This document shows, one piece after another, positions 20,157-34,500 of a stretch of DNA of 64,000 bases (positions within the stretch are counted from its first letter, which is position 1; each line of letters begins with the position of its first letter). Below the pieces are notes generated by a model, which worked only from the letters and a program-made list of their open reading frames with translations, did no database searches and had not been told where the DNA came from. Source of the DNA: Prostheceraeus crozeri (lineage: Eukaryota > Platyhelminthes > Polycladida > Euryleptidae); NCBI GenBank assembly GCA_907163375.1, contig CAJQUW010009045.1, forward strand, positions 186,001 to 250,000, in the 5' to 3' direction. A program made the translations under genes and the position numbers.

Positions 20157-21478
20157 TAGGGTTGGCAAAAACCCACAGGGTAGCTATAACAAAAACCCAA
20201 AAGCTGGGCTGGGTTTTTGGTAGAGATCTACATACCACTACATTTGTACATTCGTTTGTCTTTCGAATAATTACTGATCAAAATCCCTCGTTCAATCGCA
20301 TTATCATGTACAAGAATTATAATGAATCGGGAAATAAGGTTCTAAAAGAAAACTATAGTGTACATTTTACATGTGCAAAAATTTTCTCCTTTGGAATGAT
20401 GCGTCATGTCTATGTACAGTTTGGAACAATCAAATGCATCGAAATCCATTATATAATATATAAATCTGTAAACTAGGCAAGTGATGCATACGATATACTG
20501 CGCAAGGACAAAATAGTCATGATATCATTTGGGAGTTCAAGAATTTTTAAAAAAATCAATAGAATTATTATATTTATATTCACAAAGTTTCGAATTCCCT
20601 CTCCGCAGCAGGGACTAGCCAATGTCACTGACCTATACCGTGCGTTGGTAAATAGCGTACTCGCCCCTAACCTGTAGGAGCTTTAATTATCTCTACTTTT
20701 CAAAGATAAGGGCAGCCTATCATTTTCATATTTGAACTTGTGACAGAGGTTGAGAACCTTGTCGATACATATATGATTAACTCTTAGAATTTTGTAATTT
20801 TTCATGTGCAGGTCAAGTTCTGATGAGTTTTAATATTCTCTTTTGTAATTTCTCCAATTTCTTATAATGTTACTTTGATTTCCTGATAATAAATAAGTAC
20901 ACAGTAATTTAAGATCGAATGAACATTCGCATAGTAAACCTTCAACAGAAATTCTTGCAGAGTATCCGTCGTAAATTATAGAACAATGAAAGGAATTTCT
21001 TCAATCTGGTATTAGTTATGTGTTGACAGTGTTCCTTAAAAGTTAAGGTTTGATCAATAATTGCTCCTAGTAATTTCAAACTTTCAACTCTATATTACTT
21101 CGACTTTATAATACCAGTAGGCCCACAAATCCTTATCAGATGGTAGTTGTTTCACTCACTACAATAACCGCGATACATATCATTTGCTCTCTTCACACAA
21201 CCATACTTTGAACGTAAGAAAATTAAACTTAAAATGGAACTTGAAAAAACTTGAAGAATTTTATTCTTAAACTTAAAGAATTTTGAACTTAAAGCCAGTA
21301 GGACATATGAGCCGTTAACAGCTGACAATATAACTTAATTTGTAAATATTAGACCTGACAATCCAGCTAATTAAAGCGAATTTCGTGATTTATGTGGTCT
21401 GGTTTCTTTTCATACCGTATTTCTTCAATTTATGATGAAAAATAACAAAAACCCATTCTTTGGGTAGCACCAACCCTG
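20157..21478. mobile_element. Possible hAT-like DNA transposon remnant
   Basis: Left end TAGGGTTGGC and right end GCACCAACCCTG are inverted. Both ends carry AACAAAAACCCA and GGGTAGC motifs nearby, a layout seen in hAT-type elements. The two 8-bp flanks do not match, and there is no transposase. An old or chimaeric element is likely. Confidence 0.4.
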
Positions 21479-22317
21479 ATCAAGGATGGGCAAAAAGCAG
21501 ATTGCGAAACTGCCTTAATGTAGCCTATTTGTGCGTTCGAAGTGCAATTTTAATCAACCTTTCCATTTCTAATGTCTCATGAATTGTGCGTTTTGCGTCA
21601 ATTGTCAATCCATATGTTGCGGTGGCAGCAATTATGACGAGTGATTTTACAGTCGTTTCAATACGCGTCTCCTGTACATATTAGCAGCGACGAAAAACAT
21701 ATCTGAAGCCCCGAGCCAAACAAATATTATTGATTCAGAACAGAGCTGAGTAACATGTGCCTAGGTTTGAATAGCGAAGGGACCCAGATTCAAGTGATCT
21801 TTCATTTATTTATCAAAATGAAGGATCACATGAATCTTAAAAATTATTTAACTTGGATCATGCACTTTTATTGCGATTAGGTATCAAAGATGACTTGGTA
21901 TATTACTGTGAAGGTGATTAATCCAGTCATCACTCAGTAAACACTGTTAGCAGGACTTAATAGAAAAACAGTTGGAAGTTATAGGAAACCATTTTTTTCT
22001 TCTAGTCCCCTATTTTCTTATTCCACGTTTTCAAGAGGTATATAGAGAGCATGTTTCTTCGAAATGTATTTTCCTAGAACATAAATTTGATTCCAATTTA
22101 GTTCCGCAAGACAAAAGACAAAAATGAGAAATGCGTTTTTTCTGTTCATGGCAGGAGACTTTACTGTCATTCGCACTCTTGTGCACAGGACGGGAGTCTA
22201 CAGGTAATAACAATCACATTTTTTCGTCGAGATCGTGATTCCTCCGAGGAGTCGTGAAGGCGATGTGCCCAAACAACAAGCGGACAAAGAAATTCTCATA
22301 AATCGTCGAGGTCAAAT

Positions 22318-22518
22318 TCAACGTCTTGGAGTGCAGCCTGTTGCTTCTACAGCCTCAATCGCAGAAACCAATTTCTCGAGCTCCTTGAATTGCCTGATCG
22401 AATCGAGATGTTTGGACAGGAGACACAGCACCTGTGAACAATCTCGACTCAAAGAAATGCTTTTCTTATATTCTAATTCAACCTCTGACGGCTCTGGGGC
22501 GCGTTCATCCGGAGGAGC
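22318..22518 (-). CDS. RASA1: RASA1-like terminal exon
   Basis: Acceptor ATTTCAG at the 22518 side, phase 0, 66 codons then TGA at 22318-22320. Content LSRDCSQVLCLLSKHLDSIR matches the helical tail after the GAP domain of RASA1. Confidence 0.9.
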   Translation of the reverse strand, partial: APPDERAPEPSEVELEYKKSISLSRDCSQVLCLLSKHLDSIRQFKELEKLVSAIEAVEATGCTPRR

Positions 22519-25500
22519 CTGAAATGGTGAATAAAAAGATAATTAATACAAAACGAGGTTTGGTCTGAATAAGGACAAAATTTCGTGTAATGTTTAGATA
22601 CCACGGATTAGTCAACTCTTTTATTTTTTACTGGCCATTGCCAAGAATTTAGGATAAGCGAGTGATTTGGCTAGTAGAGTTTATTCCACTACTACCCACT
22701 AAAAATAAAGTTGATTTCAGAATTTCAGCTTTATCAAGCTGTTAATACAGACAGCTTAAATATCAGCAGGTCCTATCTAATAGAGGTTCGATAGAACCAG
22801 ATGGTTTAATATAGTTCACCCATCCTTGCTGTGTTGATATGCAACGTAGTATGATTTAACGTAATTATAAACAATATAATTTATTTCATTGTGACTTATT
22901 TTTACAAATAGAGAAAATTTTCGGGTCGAAGACAATCTTGCTTTTTCTTACTGAATTACCAACCGATGTCAACTATTGAATAACGCAGTATTGTGTCATG
23001 AGAACGCACTATTTTATTATTTTTATTAACTATGAAATTATATTAATTACATGTAAAAAATATTAAATTATACTTTAAGTATTTCTAAGTTGCACTCCGC
23101 TACGAGTAAGGTGATAACCGATTTTTCTTGACAATAATTTTTCAATTTAATTGAATAAACTAATGATAAAAACTTTATCCTCCCAGATAAGAAGAATCTT
23201 ACTTAACTATTAATATTTTTCATTTATATCTCAAATTCGAAGTGATAGCACTCACCATAAGTTTTGTGATAAATTCTGTGATACTGGGCTGGAGATCTTC
23301 CAGATATGGTTGCATTACCAAGTACTTGTTGTTCTTCGGTGGGGAGCAGTTGGCGAGGTTCTGAATAAAGTTGGCTAGGGATTTCATCGTCGTCATCGAT
23401 GCTTTCGTCGGCTGCTCTCGGGTTAAGTTCATGGAGACCGGCTGTGAGAGCGCTCGACAGAGGAACCGAAGGAAGATGAAAGAAGCGGCAACAACATGTT
23501 TCTTGGTATCCGCAGAGGGATGAGAGGAAGAGGAGGTCGAAGTGTCAGGTGTATACCACTGATGAATAAATTTGTCGTGCAGTTGGGATAAAACATGTCT
23601 TAAGATCGGAGGAAAGGTGTGACGGTGATCACTAATATCATTCACAGCCATGGTGAGCAGTTCGTTCAATTTCGCGGAATTCTTATCACACATGCAGCCA
23701 CTGATGGAACTGGAAGCTCCACCAAGCACTGCAGATAGTCCGTGACCGTGAGAGGAAGATGCGGAGGAGGAAGTGTGATGTTGGGGCACATAATGTTGCT
23801 GAAGGGCTGAACACACAGAACATTTGTTAGGGTCGGTATCCAATTCTGATCCCAACTTCACAATCTCTGCAGTGACGCGATCAAGACAGTCATGCATCCA
23901 CTTCAGAGCTGTGAGGCGCATGTAACAGAGCAGGATCGCCGACAGCAGTGTATTCTGACGGAAGGGTAAACCTGGAACACCTGCAAGGGGTATTAAGCAA
24001 GCTTGAGAGCACATCAATAAAAGCAGAGACGTATAATCTAGAAAATATGGAATTTCATTATTCAAAATTTGTTACTTTTAAAAAATCAAAATCCAACTGT
24101 GTTTTGTAAAGCTACAATTAGAATGAAATAACGGGCTTGACATAATTTTTTAACACCAGAGGAATCCGCAGAAAAGCGATGTTGTTCTCGTAAAAAATCT
24201 CTTTATCGAGGCTTTTCAGCTGCCGCCGGCATTCGCTGAAAGGCCTCGATAAAGAGATTTTTTACGAGAACAACATCGTTTTTCTGCGGGTTCCTCTGGT
24301 GTTAAAAAGCTATAATTGTTCAGCAAGGAGAAGACAATTGCACACACATTGATCATTTTATTTTCCATCTAATGAGACAAGGCTTTATGAAGTTTTGTGC
24401 CGATCATTTTTCATGTGGAACTCGAAATACGTAGATGTCCTGCTCATGTGTCTGATTGCAATTCCTCGACAAAATTACGCATTCTATTCAAGCTACTTCG
24501 ACGTGAATAATTCCATAACATTGAAGTGTAGAGGTCAAATACAAGTAAGTACTCTTAATAATGCGCTGTCTCAAACGTCACTTTGTGAAAGTTACTGTCA
24601 ATGTCAGTCAACGAACTACGCATGCTGTGTACAAGACAAACTACGCGCAAAACAAACAGTTCGAATGATTTACATCGCCACCAACCACCACATGCATCAC
24701 GTGCTTAACAACATTTACACAGACTCAGAAACATCAACACCTGAATTCACTTTTATCACCTCATATCAAAGTGACACACCTCCCATTGATTGCTCGATTG
24801 ATAAGTTAATCGATAATCTTGTTCAATTACGTAATTTCATCATCGGTGTTCTGCATCAATGATTTCATTCATGTTCTGATTGTAGTGCGATTGCTTGACA
24901 AAGCCACTCGACATCAATGAAATTTCGATTTCATTCGGTTTGTTTAAACCAAGGTTGCCACTTCAGAAACACAGAAATACAGACTTAGCGACTACTTGTT
25001 GCAGGATTCCAGTAACACACTTAAAGTCTTCATCAGTTTTACGATGAACGATGTCAGTATCAGTAAAATTGTGATAAGCATGATTTTCACCCGAAACGAA
25101 AGCATCAAGAAAAAGGTGAAGTGAGTAGTAACTATCGTGATACATATTGTGTGGTATGACATTAAGGTTAGAGAAACACAAATGGGTAATTTGGTTCTCC
25201 ATAACCAACAAAATACCACTAACTGGCCTATATCATACATATATCCATGTACAACTAGAATACTGTCAGAAATTTCAAATATCACTACTATCATTGATTT
25301 CTAGCTGTCCATGATGCATCCTGCATTTATTTGCTAACTGAAAATGTATGTTGATTACAAAATACAGAAAAAAACAGGTCTGTAAATACAGACCATTTAC
25401 AGACTAGTCTGCAAATACATACCAAGTGGCAACCATCGTCGAAATTGATGTCAAATAAGGCAAAGTAAATCAGTCAGCAAAAGTAGCTGTCAAGGCGATA

Positions 25501-28500
25501 CAGTTACGGCAACATGAAAAGTTAAGAGCGAAATTTGACTATTGAATGGCTGTGATTAAAAATTCATTGATTTTTAAACTACATATTCTATTACTTAGAT
25601 GAACATGTATATTGATGTAAATGCGCAAAGCAAGTTAATGATGGCATTTGAGACCAGACCATAAAGTCGAACTGATCACTTTGATCAATTCATCCAACTA
25701 AAGTCTAGGATTGACACCAACTTGAAAAACCACGTACATGATGCTGAAGCAGCTCCTACCTGTCTACCTGCATCAATCATACAGCATTTAACATGAAATT
25801 CATGTCCGAAACCCCTACAGGGCTTACAGAAGTACATATATTCTAATATACATCAGTTGATTACTCGTCTGATAATGTACATTATTGTCTTGTTCCACAA
25901 CAATGCTTTACGTATTAGCATTGATTTATTCATAGCATAATTCTCCACACGTGAATAACAGTCCCTCCTAACAAAGCGACAGTAATAGTCACCAGGGTTT
26001 CCCTCCGTTCTTAGAACTTGCTTGTCCTAGTTCATGGACAGATAAACACGAGAACCTTCAACTTTCAGTGTGAATTGAAGGAAGCACGTATCACGAATAT
26101 CATCCGACGAACTTTTGTGTCTAATTGCGAATAAGTTAATGCGTCGTTCAAGAGATTAACTACACATGTTAATGTATAATAGTGAAGTATAAGCAATCAT
26201 CGATAACTTAATTGAACAACCATTATTGATAACCTGCTGTGAATGATATACTTGATTAATGAGTTATAATAACAACAATCTCGATTAGCCGGAAATATTC
26301 AACTCATTGATAACTGATGAAGTAGTGCATTCAACAATGTCAGCTCAACAAAAATTAGTTACAATCAGAACAATTTTTTAATAGTTTTGGGCGTTGATAA
26401 TAATTCATTTCATTAAGATAAAGCTCTCATCTCCTGATAAATCAGTGACATATGTGATGTGAACCCTTCTTTCTACTTTGAAAAGGACATCACATCGACG
26501 AAATTTGTTAGATTTTATGAGATTATGCATCAATAAAAAAAATAACAGTTATAATACAACTAGAATACTGTCAGAAATTTCAAATATCACTACTATCATT
26601 GAGTTCTAGCTGTCCATGATGCATCCTGCATTTATTTGCTAACATGGTACTTGAAAAATGCTGCCTTAAGGCAACTGCAGATTCAAGGTGGAAATCTTTG
26701 AATCTCGATTAATTTAATAAACAATATCAAGTAAAAGTAATGAATTTTCCAACGATTCACTCATTTTATATTGAACATTATCAAGACGCGATTAACTAAG
26801 TGATTACTAGCCGAGGAAGTCTTAATGATTATACAGAATACAGACAGAAACGGAAATTCAAAGACTCGATAGTTCAGAGCAATGAAAGTAGGAACAAATC
26901 AGGAGAAACAATATTAAAAGAGTGAGAAGTGATCCATCTGAGAGTGGATCACTTCGCATATCTTAAAATCATATTATACAGAAAGTCACTTAACTGCACT
27001 CGAAATACATGCTAAGTAATTGCCGCCTTTGTCGACTTTTTGTGCTCCTCTACTCGTATGTGACGATCTGTAAATCTTCGCAACTTGCATCGAACGAGTC
27101 ACATTCATGTTTTATGACGTCTTGGTTTGCACACAACTGGCCCCGTTAATTATGACGTTTTATTTTTCTGCTTGCAATACAGAATGGATAGACATTTGAT
27201 CTATGTCATAGAAATGGATGATAGTCATAAAGTGTCTTAGTTATTATCAGAAATATAATCCAGTTGCTTGATAAACAAAGAAATTAATATTTTCCTGTCT
27301 AAAAATTTAAATCCATTGTTGATTAAAAGAAGTCCCGCAAAATGTCTTTCATGTCCTCTACTCACCATCTTTGGTATCTGCTCCGGCTTCGACGACAGCT
27401 TTGCCGATTCCAAGAATAAGCTCTGATTGACGGTCATTCATTAGGAAAATATTAAGCAATGACTGTGCCAAAGTTCTTCGATGATTTTCGTCCAATTCAT
27501 CTTCAGCGAATTTCGCCAAAGGACCAAACACCAACGGATCTTTCAACAACGCCTGAAAGTGGAAGAAGAATTTCCTAGAAGTGATAATCACAAGGAGGTA
27601 GCAGTGCGATCAAGGCTCAACATCAATGCGAACATGTCTTAACTCATGATTACTTTGGAACCCCCACCACCCAGCATGTTTAAGTTTCCTCATCGTTATC
27701 TACCTGCATCAATGATTCTATCCCATTCAACATGGCTGGATGATGTGCATTATGAAAACTGAAAATCTAACTTGCAATAAGTAAATCTAATACAAATACA
27801 TGACGCACTTGAAGGCGATAAATCATTAATAGTACCCAAAATATTGCGAAATTTAGGAAAATATTTTATGAATTATTAGAAAATGAGACAATCTGCTAGA
27901 TTCATTGATTAGGATATCATCAATCACTTGCGAGAGACTGATATCATTGACAATCTTTCATAGTCAACTATATAGATTACTTTTGATGTTCAGTATCCAA
28001 CATTCTACCAAACAGACCTGATTTGTAGTGGGCTATACAATACAGGTAAAATTTGCAATGTTCATTGACAGATCGAATAATTTTGATAGCGTTTGATTCA
28101 TCGAACATTTTGCTAGATTAAATAAGGTTCACACACTTCATTCACAACCTGGACGAGATGACGTGAAATTCTACTGTCACAATGAATTAAATCGAGGGCT
28201 GTGAAATATCGAATCTCCACTCGGCCACGGATGAGTGCGCACAACAATCGATAACGCACAGCCAATTTCGCCAGTACAACGGAGCACTTAAAGTGGAATC
28301 GTGAATAAAAATACACAACTGCCAGAATTCTCAACAAATTTGATATTGTTGAAAAGATTTTTCTGAGCAATGAAAACAGCAATAAATGAGGGGTGCGAAG
28401 TCGGGAATCCTATTGGTTGTGCGCCTGCAGATAAACCTGTAAAATGTTATATATTTGCACTGTGTATTAACATCAGGTTTACCACTTCAGGAGGACCGAA

Positions 28501-31500
28501 AATCGGACCATAAGTCTGTTCCACAATGACGTCACATAAATTTTAAATTTTGATGATTTGACTATAGTAGTACTTATACAAATGAAATGTATACAAAGAA
28601 AAACATAGAATATCATGAAAAATTTCATATGTATTCCATCATCTCATATAAAACAAATAAATCTAGGCAGTAATTCAGTTAAATGCTGCAAAACAAAATG
28701 CAAATACGACTCCCAGTCACGTCGAGAAAGTTTTAAGAATAAGCCTTATGAATCGGCAAATTTCAAATTACAGAATTAAATACATGTAGCACATTTGCAA
28801 AATAATTTAAGGAGACCATTGAATTTGAAATACCAAACAGTAATGAATACTAGAACAGTTACTACATGTGCGTCTGATTCTCTATGGAAAGCGGAAAAAT
28901 ATGAAAAACAGATTGCATAGTTGATTGACTTATACAAAATAATTATCATATCAAAATAAATGGGTAATTTCAACATTGACTCTCTATTTTTTCTGATCAA
29001 ATACTCAATTCTAAAATGAATGGTCTCTGTCCCTTATTTCGCAAATTAACTACGATTGTTGAGAAGTTCAAATCATTCACTTTGTAAATCAAAGCTATTG
29101 CATAAGCTATTACAACACGTCATGCTAATAGACTCAAAAACTGCTCAAAAACACGTCATGCTGATAGACTCAAAAACTGCTAAAAATATTGGTCGCTAAT
29201 AAACACACGAAAAAACAAGTAAAATGTTGAACTTCAACAAAAAAGACCACGTAGTCGTATGAAGTAACCAAGAAAGTATTGTAGGATCTGTGGCAGATCG
29301 ATATTATTCTAGATTAAATTGAGCCTCTACGAACAATTGAATGAAAATTAATTCAATAAGCTGCTCAATTTTTATGTTAGGGTAAGTAGTAACAAAAAAC
29401 CCATGAATTACATAATTGGCAATTTCGGACCTTCCCCCGAAATTCTGACCAAATCGGACCAATTCGGACTGGTCCGAAAATTCGGACCAAGTGGTCACCC
29501 TGATTAACATGCATTCATTTTGCACATTTCAAAGCTACCTGCCTGAAGTCGTAGATGTGATTCATAGATACTTTTCTAAACATTTGTCTGGGAAGACGCA
29601 TACTTGCCGCTCATCCGAGAAGCTCAATAAACCTTAGAGGTCTTCTATAGTGAGCTGCTATCCTCAACATCATGAGGGTTGAAAAAGTTCGCAACAAATT
29701 GCACTTCTGATGATCCCATTTGAGGGTACATTAGTCCTTGTCCGCAGTAGACTGGGAGTGATTTCAGAGATCGAGTTCCCGCACCCAAATTGTCGAGCTC
29801 CAAAAAATCATAGCGGAACCGCACGAGAGGAACACAACTTCCAACATTAGAAATAAACAATAGCCATCCGTTTTAGGATGTATTAAAAAGCCTCTGATGA
29901 CCAGGTTCATTCTAAGCTAAATTTGAGTTGTGCAAGATTCAATTGAATTTGCAAGTAGATAAAGTTTTGCGCATACCTAGTGTAATATATAATACATCGG
30001 TGAAATACAATTTCATATCAGAGCAACATCGCAAGATAGAATCATTCAACTTCCGGTTACATATGCAAGTCTTATCGACACCTGAGAAATATCGTTTAGA
30101 AGAGATTGTGATTGAATCGCAAATCTTGTCGTAGAATGTTAAAAACTGGACATATAGCAGTCGATGGAAAAGTAGTCACCATACTTAACAGCCAAATGCT
30201 GAGCATAAATTTGTGCGAATGAATAGGATCAAGACTTGATACTCAATCTTCAAAATGACTTACTTTCTATCGTATGAGGAGTTATCGCTGAATATTTAAT
30301 CGTTGAAACATGGATTCCTAATTATCTTGATTGGATATCATATGATACTCAGTCGATAAGCTAAATTGCCAATGCTTTCCCTGGCATATTGAAAATAGCT
30401 GTGTCGTAGTACAATCCAACGATTGTCCCATCATTCTCATGGGGAGTTCAAGTCTTTAATTTACACACCAATTTTACATATCGATGTTTCTTCTTCAGTG
30501 AAATTAATTATGAAAATTTAGAAGCAAATCTCCACTACTTGTTGCAGAGAATTTCTGGTGCGAATGAAGAATTGATCCATCCTTTATTAGTCACTGACGA
30601 TTTCAAATTCAACTTCATGCCAATTGAATGAGAACAGAAGCAGAAACACAAAATTGTACTCACGTATTCAACTGGAGCAAGTCGATCGCGCGGGAGAATG
30701 ACCAGATTCGTGTATCGGATACAGACTCGCAACTTTTTGCGATCCGGGCCACTCTCCGTCTCTTGAGCGGCCTCTTCGATATCAGCAAGTTTCCTCTCAA
30801 GATGGACTGTAAGAGGAGGTTACTGTGTCTGAGATTTCCGTGAGCTGTGTTTATCACCATTTATTCTCTGACTTACCTTCGCATTCCCCATCACGTCTCC
30901 GGCCCTTCGGGAATACTGAGACACTAACCGTTGTCATATTAGCCGGCAAATCTAAAAACCTAAATTCTTCATCCCATGTCGGTGCTCGGCCATCTTGAGA
31001 GGATGTTCGCGCTACCTGGACACTATTCAGACACACGATACCCACGTACAGTTTGTTGGTGGCCAAATTTTTGGCGTCAGATACCTGAAATGTCAGGAAA
31101 GTTGATTTAGTGCTTCATGAAGTAAAATAGTGGGAATTTAAAGCTCCTTACTGTGACGACAAGATCTCGAACTTCTCGTTGATTATGGCGCTTGTGTTCA
31201 CGATCGGATGCTTCACGAGTATTGACACAGTATGCTCGCAATGACTTCCGCCAGTTCTCTGCCTCAGTGTCCGACTCACAATGCAGGACATGAACTTGAG
31301 ACGACTGATGAGGAGCAGTCACAACTAGTTGGAAGCAATTCTCCTTGCCGTGTAAGGAATAGTGGGCGGGATAAAGATGGGTGTGATTCAGATCAATAAA
31401 TCCTTTCGGTTTGATCTTTTGGGGAGGATGAGGACCAGATTTATTGCCTTCGAAGTATAGGAGATCATAAGAGTTGCGTTTGAGAATGAAATACATCCTC

Positions 31501-34500
31501 TTCCATTTCTTATTGACTACAAAAGAAGTGAGGAAAGTAAAGTCAACTAATCTTGGTAAAATCAGTCTAATCTAAAATCAACTCTAATCTTGGCGAGTAG
31601 CAATGCGAGCGTAATTGCATTTTGGGAATACACATTAAGACCAGACAAATTTTTTAATTACTTTGTGCTTGCTGACGAACATGGTATAGCTCATGCCTTT
31701 CATTTATCACATCATGCGTGTTGTGCATGTATAAGGGCATGAAGAGTACCTCTTCTACAATCTTGGATTACCCCTTGACCGGATCGATGCAAGCCGCCGT
31801 CTGGTCATCATAACAAGGGAACACAAGACAGGAGTAAGAGAGAATGCTAATACATGTGGCTTCATCACTTTTTCGTGTCAATAATGATGATAGTGATACC
31901 GCAATATTACACTTATTATTGCTCTGCCGTGTTGTATAGCATACTTCAAATTATGCTTCGCCGAATAAAAAAAATTGAATTACTTAAAATCCTGATGAAA
32001 AATAATCAAATACAAATATTCATCAAAATATGCAAATATAAATTAATTCATGACCTTCACATGTGTCCTGGTGATTGAGCAGTCTATTAATAAAGATGAG
32101 GGTGTTTTTGAAGGTACAAGAATTTCAAAATTGTTTGCATCTGCATGAACGATTCGGTGTATAATTGGACAGTGATTGAATGTGTTGCTAGTTAAGTTCA
32201 TGTGACGAAAACTTCTACTCAAGATAGAGGTAAAGGTAAGGTCAATCTCAAAAGAGAAATGATAAAATAAGCTATAAAATTATAATTCGATTGCATATAA
32301 TGTTAGGTATGTCGAAAACTTAAACGCCTTGATTGATGTTTGGACTTTCCCTAGGACCGACGGTAATGGACAAGGAAAGGAATGATTACAAAAGAAGAGG
32401 CAGTTAAGTTGGAAGGGTCGAGCATGACATGCTCGGTGGTGGGGTTATGTCAACAGGAGAAAGGATGAAAAGATCAGTTGAAGGATGCTGGAGAGTAAGA
32501 GAAGAGATGATCAGATCGATGGATACAGTGTGTTGAGGACATGAAAGTGGCTGAAGCAGCAGTATGATGATTCAACCGAAGAGCGACCCCTTATCGGAAA
32601 CTGCCGAAAGAGGAACGAATAGAAAGTCCTCTAATTCGTGCAGGACAGTTTTGTAATCAAATTAGAAAATATATCCATGTTGCTGAAAAACTATGTTGTC
32701 GACTTTTAACATTTATATAAGCATAAAGGTTGATGTCATCAGAAAGCAAATAGAAAAGGACCTTATAGACATCATAGCAAATAGACCTTATAGACATCAG
32801 AAAGCAAAAACAAGGAAGCAGCTCATAGATTTATTCCTATCTCACTAATATAGTCAACATAAAACCACTTCGGGAAATCAGAATCAGAGTGATGGCAATC
32901 TCCTTAAAGCTGCCATATATGTGACCGATAAAAGCTGCTCGATGAAGAGACTGATGACCTTCAAGCTCCTTGCAGGAGTGTCAATAAGCAAATATGATAC
33001 CGCACAGCATGACGTCCTTCAACCTGTAATTGAACTCACTTCGCGTCTCGTGTTTCAACCAACATAGATAGTTCGTTCAATTATGGTTGAAGCCATGTTG
33101 CAATATTTTTGTACTCTTTGTGTAGTTGAACTGCCTTATGTTGCCATTATAGAGAAATTGAAATAATTATATTGAATGCAATTGCATAAAAGATCTGTTT
33201 GTAATCAATGATGTAATCTGATATCAATGCACACCACTCAACCTTTTCTGTAAAAAACATGCACCATCATACTACAGATAATTATTTTTAATGTTTCCAC
33301 GCTAGCCATTGTACTCAAGTTGTGATCGAAAGCGACTTTCTAATTAACGCCCAAACGCTAATTAAATATTTGCGCATTCTACAAATATGCAAGCATGTAT
33401 CTGTTTTCCAATATTTTGCATTCATGATATTTCATGATGCAATTTTACTGATAGTGCATGTCGATTTAAAATGTCTTTTATCCAAGCAGCACTTCTCTTT
33501 GAAGCATGCTCGCAAATTCCGAGAAGTCATATTGCAGTGGAGTCAATGGTCCGACAATGCAGTGTGACGATAAGACTTGCATCTAGCAGCACTGTTCTAT
33601 TAATCTGTGGCATCACGCCAGCTGATGTTGTAGAGATGGTGACCTTGTGCACACGCAGCATACATTAACAAGATAGATAGCTGTTATGGTTAACGTGAAT
33701 GCTGTAGTTGTAGTGATGGCATGCGATAGAAGTATCTGAATCCTAAACTAAAACAACAGTGTCTATATTCCAGTGAATCAGTCGTTGTACCAACAGCGGA
33801 ACTCCATTGAACTGATGTGACACACCTTCCTCCCTCCTCAAGGGATATAAGGGAATCATTATTCACATGAACACATTGATCTAACACTGAACATGTGTTA
33901 CACTCTTGATTGACGAAACGAGGGGGTTCGATCACTTACGGGTTAACAGTTGTCCTTCCCCTCACTCCATTCTTAGAGAAAAACATGATAAGCGACACGA
34001 GTGCACAAGTACTTAAGGGGAACATCTGGGTGAAATAACTCACGAGGATCAATAGAATTCATTAACAATTCAAATTGAACATGGGATATGACCATCAAAA
34101 GAAAACTACCGATGTATTGCTTCAACATTATCAAATAATTTTCAAGATCACAATGAAATGCAATGCACTACAATTTTGTCGTTTCTTAGCTAGTATAAAA
34201 AAAGGATATCACCAATCTCGCTGACAGGCTAAGATCTTTAATCAGACAAATAATTATCTGCACGTTTTCATCGGCTATTTTCAAGGACTCACACGCAGTC
34301 TTTATCATTTAGAAGAAATTGTGTTTTTCAATACAGTTTTATAATTGAATGAGCTGTCATAGCCAAACGACTTGGAGGCATCAGTCGTTCATTGAATCAA
34401 TGTCGTCAAAGTGCAAAATTAGTCTAATTTTCATTCTTCTACAGACGACTACTATTTGATCTTTATTTGACGTTTACCAATTTTGGGCATGACTATCAAA

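Noticed and set aside
29645-29860. Minus-strand frame reading LVRFRYDFLELDNLGAG
   Set aside because: Looks somewhat protein-like, but has no acceptor or donor in phase with the RASA1-like exons and no family match by eye.
32082-34000. Search for tRNA or other small RNA genes
   Set aside because: GGTTCGA-type strings (for example near 33923) have no matching acceptor or anticodon stem.
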